A DNA stretch of 64,000 bases from Eonycteris spelaea (Eukaryota; Chordata; Mammalia; Chiroptera; Pteropodidae), in contig PUFA01000164.1 of the NCBI GenBank assembly GCA_003508835.1, forward strand, positions 620,001-684,000. Direction: 5' to 3'. The notes beneath the pieces are model-generated. The model saw only the letters and a list, made by a program, of their open reading frames with translations. It made no database searches and had not been told where the DNA came from. Shown here one piece after another: positions 58,201-64,000 of this stretch. The position numbers and the translations under genes were made by a program. The first letter of the stretch is position 1. Each line of letters opens with the position of its first letter.

Positions 58201-61200
58201 TAATGCATAATCATTGACATCATTCCTTTTCACCTATCTCCTCCCACAATTTGATACACTCTCTCTATTGCACACGCAAAAAATTGAAAAAGTTACCCTT
58301 TCTCATTCTCTCTCCTGGGTCTTCTACTAGTGACAGTGTTCTGAATATCCCGGCTGAGTTAAGATTTGTGTGTTAAAGAATCCCAAAGCCAAATATGTTT
58401 TTTATACTTAAATTGTTTCTTATGATTGCTTTCTTCAATCTCTTTTAATGCTGTAACTTGACAGAAAAAAAAATTGAAAAAGAAAAACCAAAGAAAATTA
58501 AATTTAAGGACAAGAGAAAGGCCACAGGCAGCTATCTCTTTATCTTTGTTTTAGTTTATGTAATACTTTAAAAAGTGCCTAGTAGTTAAGTATATTAGGA
58601 TACATAGCCATAGCCTGGACTCAGGCTTTTTTTTTTTTTTTTTTTTTTTTGATTTGTCTTTTTCTATACATTTCCCAAATTAATAGATGGGCAAGGCTAA
58701 GAGATTAATTAGCAAGTGAGTGTAAACTCTGTGTATGAACAACTAGTTTTTTCTTGTTCTTGTAAATATGTGTTCTTTAAATAGTTGTTCTTGTAAATAC
58801 TGTTCTATTTCAACAATTTTCGGTTGTCTAATTCACTACAACCATTTTTCTCAGGCTTACTAGGGTAGTGTTTCTTGAAGAAGGTATAGGGTGGTGATGG
58901 TAGGAAGAAGTAGAAGAAAGCAGATGGAGGGATATATATATATATCAGAAATAATATGACCTGGAAAACTTTTTCTGAAATAACACATACCTAGGCATCT
59001 CAATAAGAACCATTAATCAGGGAGGTTGTTTTTTCAAGGGCCCTTCATAATTTGGTAGATAAGGTGATAGTATTCAATAATAGGGCCTTTAATTCTATTT
59101 GACCAGATATTTCCACCTGCTTCAAATTTTTTCAGCTTATGTGTGGGTATGGATTTGTGGTCAGAAAAACTTTCTAGTGCAGAAATTTGAAAAAGTTACT
59201 TCTACCTTTGGGGGCCTCATTTGATACCCATCCTTCCTACCTTACAGAGGAATTTCAAGTACATAATAAACATGAAGGACCTGAAAACTCTGAAGAGCAT
59301 TGAGAGTCCTTTCAAAGGGCCTCTGCAAGGCTTTCCTATAGAAGGAGGATTATCCATGTTGTCTGTGTTCTCACAGGCAGTATTTTTAAATGGAACTATG
59401 TTAATTTCACTTTCAGCCGCAGCCCCAAGCTAAGTGGCCAGCTACTCTGCATTTGAGAGTGAGGTATTAAATCGTCATGAAAGACTTCTAAGGAGGCATT
59501 CAAAATCCATTCAGGCAACTGTTAGCTTTCTTCCTCAGCAAGGGTATAGAGGGGTTAGTTGGAGTCTTAAAGATTTTTTTGGAAAGGGTTCTTAGTGTAT
59601 TTTAAGCCACTCTTTCCCTAATGACACAGTGCTTTCTCTCAAGTCTAGGGAAAGGAGCCTCAGTGGATCCCTGTGGAGAGCCAGACATGCTTCCTTGTAG
59701 CTCATGTCTGCTTATTACTGAAAATATCTACTCGACTGAAGACGAGAGCCATCTGGCTGTGACTGTGGAGAGAAGAGAGGTAGACAAAGTAGCAGAAAGC
59801 TTCTCGTAAATTAGAATTTAATGACATCTGACTAGACAATTGCATTTGCTCATCCAGAGTCTGTGTAGCTAATCTGCAGGAATGTTTCTCTGGGCTGAAT
59901 GAGGTTACACATGGAGGAGTCAGAAGAGTGTTATAGTGGATCTTGCCCAAGACAGTCATAAGAGCAGGAGGCTGGGGTGTTCCTTGACTTGCATGGAGGC
60001 TAGGGGGACAGAAGAAAGTGGTCAGCTTTCACTGTGTCATGGGTTGATGGGATGTCAAGGGGCTTCAAAGATCTATAAAGTATGTTATGAGGGAAAAGCT
60101 AAGCTTTAAATATCTGCCAAGCTCAGACAGAACCAAAATTATTGTACCATGACCTGGAGGAGGCAGAGGTAGCCTAGTAAGTGGCTGGGAGGAGAAGTGC
60201 TAGGTGAGGAAAGAGAGAAGAGTGAACACACTCCCCCTTTCCCACTGCAATATGCTAGCCCAAAGCAGGACAAACTATGGGAAGAGGTTAGATGTAGAAG
60301 AGGAGAAAAGCTTTAACTCTAAATGAAGTTGTAAGTTTATTCTTATTATGTGGTTGTATAGATACATATATAGCCATATAATAATATAATACATAATGTA
60401 AGACTAATATTTTTATGTATTTATCATAGGAGAGTAAAGGGAAAATTATGAAGATTTCCCAAGTGTTAATAGAGGCAGGAAAAGAAAAGAACCAGCCCCT
60501 CAGTGTAGGCTTATATGAGCAGTATGGGGAAAGGATAAAGTTATATTCTGTTACACTTTAAGAATCTTACTTTTTCAACATAATGATTGTGCTGAGGATG
60601 GTGACCTGCAGATGGAAGTTGCAGGGTTTATAACTAAGAAGACATTTGTAACCATGAAAGCTATCTACAAGAGGTGTCCAATAGAAGAGCTTTCTTTGAC
60701 TTAATTATAAAAATCTGGTGATAGGTATGAAATTAGGGCTAAAGAAAATATGCCATATAATAAGTTTGTTCACTATCAGTGCTTATCAGTTCTTTTTTCT
60801 CATGCTATTTTGTAAGGAACTGTTGGCTGAGGCCAATGTAAAGTTCCACATTATTCCACACTATTTTTTTGGCTCCACCTCCACAGACAATATATTGATT
60901 TAGCTAGTAAGGTGTTTCTCTAGTTTCACAAGGGTAGGGAAAAGTTGGAAGCTATATCTCATTTCAGAAAACCTACCAATTATCTGCGGGAGTTAAATAA
61001 TCCATAAATAATGAGGCCAGAGCCTTCTTCCAAGCTATGGACCTATTTCAATTCCCAGTGATCATCTAATTAATCCTTAACTAACACATATGGGCAGTGG
61101 ACATGACAGTCTTCTTATATGACACAAATTTCCTGAGTCAGTGTCAAGATAACAGACTAACATACTCATCAGAATCAGAAACTGATAATAAATTCTGTAG

Positions 61201-62500
61201 AAAACACCTTTTAGAGAATATGAGGTCTCTTATTTTGAAAAGCTCTTCTCTATTGCTATTTCTAGATACTGAATACTGTAAACAGTTTTCTAGCTGAACT
61301 TAGCTTATTACTTGTAAAAAAAAAAAGTCAAGAGTAGAAAAATATATGCAGAATTATTTTCTTTTTTTAGATGATCCTAAGCTTTTTGGAAATGGTCTTG
61401 GGGCTTTGCCTTTCATTACATGCTGGCTTTCCTCAAATGGAGACGTTGTACTGATGTTAAAAATAATATGGACACTACACTTCTCTCAATAGTCTCTTAG
61501 TCCCTGGTGTTGCTGTTTATAATGAGGCCTTTTTTTTTTTTTTTTAAGGAAACTATGGGCAAATTATTATTTCTTAGTTTTGAAATATCCCTGTCTTACT
61601 AATTTTCCTCACAAAAATGAACATAATTTTGACCTATTGTCTAACTTTATAGTGTTTAATAAAAAATTCTACTGTAGCAGATGCATTTTTGGAGCATCTG
61701 CCCAGCCCACAGCCCTCTTTCTCTGAGAGCTACACTATCACTGCCCACCCACAATGTTTGTACACGACTCTTGTCCTTTGGCCACAGCAGAATGGACTAG
61801 GCATAAACTTTTAACTGAGCCTGGTCAATTTTGTCTTTTTTTACTGGAATTTGAAATTGGATTTCAGAAATGCTGGTTAATTTCTTCAGTTGTCTTGCCT
61901 AAGGTGACACAAATTCCTGAAAATGGGCTGCTATTGGGGGGTGGCCATTTTGAATAATATTGATTTTCAGAAAAAGAGACAGAGAGATGAGACCACGTGG
62001 ATGAAGAGAGTGAGAGCAAGAGAGAATAAAAAAGAGGCCTGAAGAGAAGTTGTCTTGGTCCCTAATGGGTTTCCTCTTTCTGGTCCCAGTCTTTTGTGAT
62101 GCCACGAACAGACCTTCGGTTCCATGACACATCTCAATGTCTTCATAATATTTTGTCTTTTTTGCTTATTGGATTAAGTAGCTTTCTATTATTTGTAACC
62201 AGAAGGTAAAATTTACTGAGCTTTCCAATTTTAAAACCGAATTTTGACAGTGAACAAATTCTTTGGCTTCTGTTGCCAGTGGCTGATCTCTTAGAAATGT
62301 GCTTCTGATTTGGTAATCTCAAAGGGCATACTGTTTATATACTCCATATTTTCATTGTTTATACCTTGTCTTGAAACCTCTGTGGAGAACATACACTTAT
62401 TATAATTACAGGAAATGACCTTCTTGAGACTACATCAGTAGCAATAGTGAAGCCTGTCACTGACACCAGGGCTCTTCTAGATATGTCTTCTCCTGTCATT
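58201..62500. other. Unassigned DNA
   Basis: About 4.3 kb without a recognised family. It has a 24-base T-run (58627-58650), a short (TA)n at 58932-58945 and a 16-base T-run (61530-61545). The region 59600-60250 is more G/A-rich and repeat-free by eye, but no splice-flanked exon could be supported. Confidence 0.35.
58627..58650 (+). repeat. 24-base T-run
   Basis: Uninterrupted T tract. No SINE body lies next to it on either side. Confidence 0.98.
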
Positions 62501-62514
62501 ACCAAAGGAGTCAG

Positions 62515-62650
62515 AAAGGGGAGGATTCATGTTCCACACCTCCTACTTACAGGCTGTACAATTTGTAGTAAATTACTTAGTATCTCTAAGATTCAATTCC
62601 TGCATATGTAAAATGAGAATGAGACTTTTTAACATTAGTTCTAGATTAAT
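62515..62650 (+). repeat. MIR SINE fragment
   Basis: CCTCCTACTTACAGGCTGTAC, AGTAAATTACTTAGTATCTC and TGCATATGTAAAATGAGAATG follow the MIR core. The 65-codon frame at 62529 is within it. Confidence 0.65.
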
Positions 62651-62889
62651 CAAATCTGATAAGAAAATCCCTAATCACAGTAAAAACAACTCTGGATTAT
62701 CTAGCAACATGTTACCTGGTTTGTAGATTGAAGCCAAGACTGCTGCCAGAGCACCAATGTGCATTGTCCCCTTCCTCCCTTAAAATATAAGGTTTTGTTG
62801 TTAGTGGGCCATGATGCTGAAGATCACATTTTCTGGTGTCTCTTCTAAAAACCAAAGTACTCTATGTAGTCTGTGCTCCAAGTCAGGTG
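62651..62889. other. Unassigned DNA between two MIRs
   Basis: Nothing recognised. Confidence 0.35.
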
Positions 62890-63110
62890 TTATTTTAAGC
62901 AATTTACATATATTACTTAAATTAATTCTCATAATATCATGAGATGGGTTAACCTTCATATGAATCCCAAGAGATGAGAACCACTAATATTTTAACTTTA
63001 TAGATGAAGAAACTGAGGCCTAGGGCAGTTCAGAGATAAGGCGGGCCAGCATTCAAAGTTGGGCAGTGTGGCTCTAGAGCCTATTCCTTCACTTCTGTGT
63101 TATGGTGTCT
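62890..63110 (-). repeat. MIR SINE, antisense
   Basis: GGTGTTATTTTAAGCAATTT, ACATATATTACTTAAATTAA, TATAGATGAAGAAACTGAGG and GCAGTGTGGCTCTAGAGCC are the reverse-strand MIR consensus nearly from end to end. Confidence 0.9.
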
Positions 63111-63259
63111 ACCTGTAGCGAGATGATTGGGACTTCATAACTCTGCCCTTTGACTAGATAAAGAGAGAACAAAATATGAGCCTGCAAAGAAGAAGATGAA
63201 AAGAAGAATCCCTTAGGTTATCAGAAGACAGGAAATTAGTTATGTTTCAATGTTTGTGT

Positions 63260-63615
63260 GTGTGTGTTTTTTTAACTGAAAAAAGTAGTCCGCATTTATT
63301 GTGAAGAATGTGAAAAAGACCAAAAGCAAATGTAGTAATCACCTACATCTCACTACTCAGAAGAAGCCATTGTTTATTCTTGAGTCTCCCAGTCTTTTCT
63401 CTATGCTTATGTACAATACACATGCATCTACAATATAAGGCAATCATTTTTTTTTTTGCAAGCGATAAAGCTATTCTAGAAAATATCCTATAATTCAAAA
63501 CTTGCATAATTCAAGACTGATACTGAAAAGGACTGTAGGTAGTGCAACATGGCATGTCCACGTAGCAGTAATATAAATGTGATAAAATAAAATAATAAAA
63601 TTTGCTCCAAAGGGA
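63260..63615. other. Unassigned, possibly LINE 3' end
   Basis: A short GT repeat and T-run (63254-63273), then CACTACTCAGAAGAAGCCATTG resembling an antisense L1 3'UTR. Not certain. Confidence 0.35.
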
Positions 63616-63619
63616 CTGT

Positions 63620-64000
63620 TGTTCATTATTCCAGTATATATTTTTACCTCCTTTGTTGGAGATTGGTTGACCATATAACTGAGGGAATATTTCTGGGCTC
63701 TCTATTCTGTTCCATTGGTCTTTGTGTCTGTTTTTCTGACAATGCCATGCTGTTTTGATTATTACAGTTTTGTAGTATAGTTTGAGATCAGGTTTTGTGA
63801 TACTTCCGATTTTGGGTTTTTTTATTATTCAGTGTCTGCTTTTACTATTCAGTGTCTTTTGTGGTTACATATAAACTTTAGGATTATTTGTTCTAGCTCT
63901 AAGAATAACATTGGTATTTTGATAGGAATTGCATTGACTCTGTAAATTGCTTTGGGTATATGGTTATTTACCAGTTTGGAAAGATACATGCACTGCTATG
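63620..64000 (-). mobile_element. L1 ORF2, antisense, runs off the window
   Basis: Reverse-complement ORF2: GGGCTCTCTATTCTGTTCCA, TTGGTCTTTGTGTCTGTTT, CAATGCCATGCTGTTTTGAT and AGGAATTGCATTGACTCTGTA. It is better preserved than the other antisense copies, and a 15-base ATTATTCAGTGTCTG-type unit is duplicated near 63823-63858. It continues beyond 64000. Confidence 0.92.

Noticed and set aside
58627..58650. T-run as the tail of an antisense SINE
   Set aside because: No tRNA- or 7SL-derived body with A/B box motifs lies beside it.

Overview
This window reads as nuclear DNA from a placental mammal. It is AT-rich, has no operon-like gene packing and no long open reading frame, and is built largely from ancient mammalian repeats: L1, L2, MIR, hAT/Charlie, Tigger and LTR elements. 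No Alu, B1/B2, carnivore tRNA-Lys SINE or ruminant BovB/Bov-tA copy was recognised, which argues against primate, rodent, carnivore or ruminant. A bat, horse or other non-primate placental lineage is possible, but the clade is not settled by the sequence. I see no intact protein-coding gene and no RNA gene. The open frames of 60 to 146 codons are repeat remnants or chance frames.

Layout. 0.57-1.9 kb: a minus-strand processed pseudogene of ribosomal protein L4. 2.0-3.3 kb: a decayed minus-strand L2. 3.8-5.0 kb: an old dispersed repeat, a MIR piece and a Tigger-type DNA transposon with both ends. 5.1-8.3 kb: a minus-strand L1 split by a solo LTR, followed by L1 5'UTR-like sequence. 9.2-14.8 kb: a plus-strand L1 with 5'UTR, ORF1, ORF2 and 3'UTR whose reverse-transcriptase core is deleted. 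15.1-17.1 kb: a microsatellite and unassigned DNA. 17.1-19.1 kb: another minus-strand L1 interrupted by an old element. 19.4-28.4 kb: mostly unassigned, with a purine microsatellite, a hAT element, an L2 and a MIR. 28.4-32.0 kb: two minus-strand L1 copies end to end. 32-41 kb: MIR, LTR-like, L2 and hAT fragments. 41-42.6 kb: repeat-free DNA with a few transcription-factor-like motifs. 42.7-53.8 kb: microsatellites and MIR/MER5 fragments in unassigned DNA. 53.8-57.2 kb: two DNA-type repeats, then a plus-strand L1 that keeps 5'UTR, ORF1 and 3'UTR but almost no ORF2. 57.3-64 kb: a possible ERVL-MaLR internal fragment, unassigned DNA, MIRs and the edge of another minus-strand L1.

No genes act together here. 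The biology visible is retrotransposition history: nested insertions, internal deletions of L1, and one retrocopied ribosomal protein mRNA. I did not find a convincing new system. The most unusual feature is that at least two, perhaps three, L1 copies keep both ends but lack the centre of ORF2. Family names were assigned from memory of consensus sequences without a database search.
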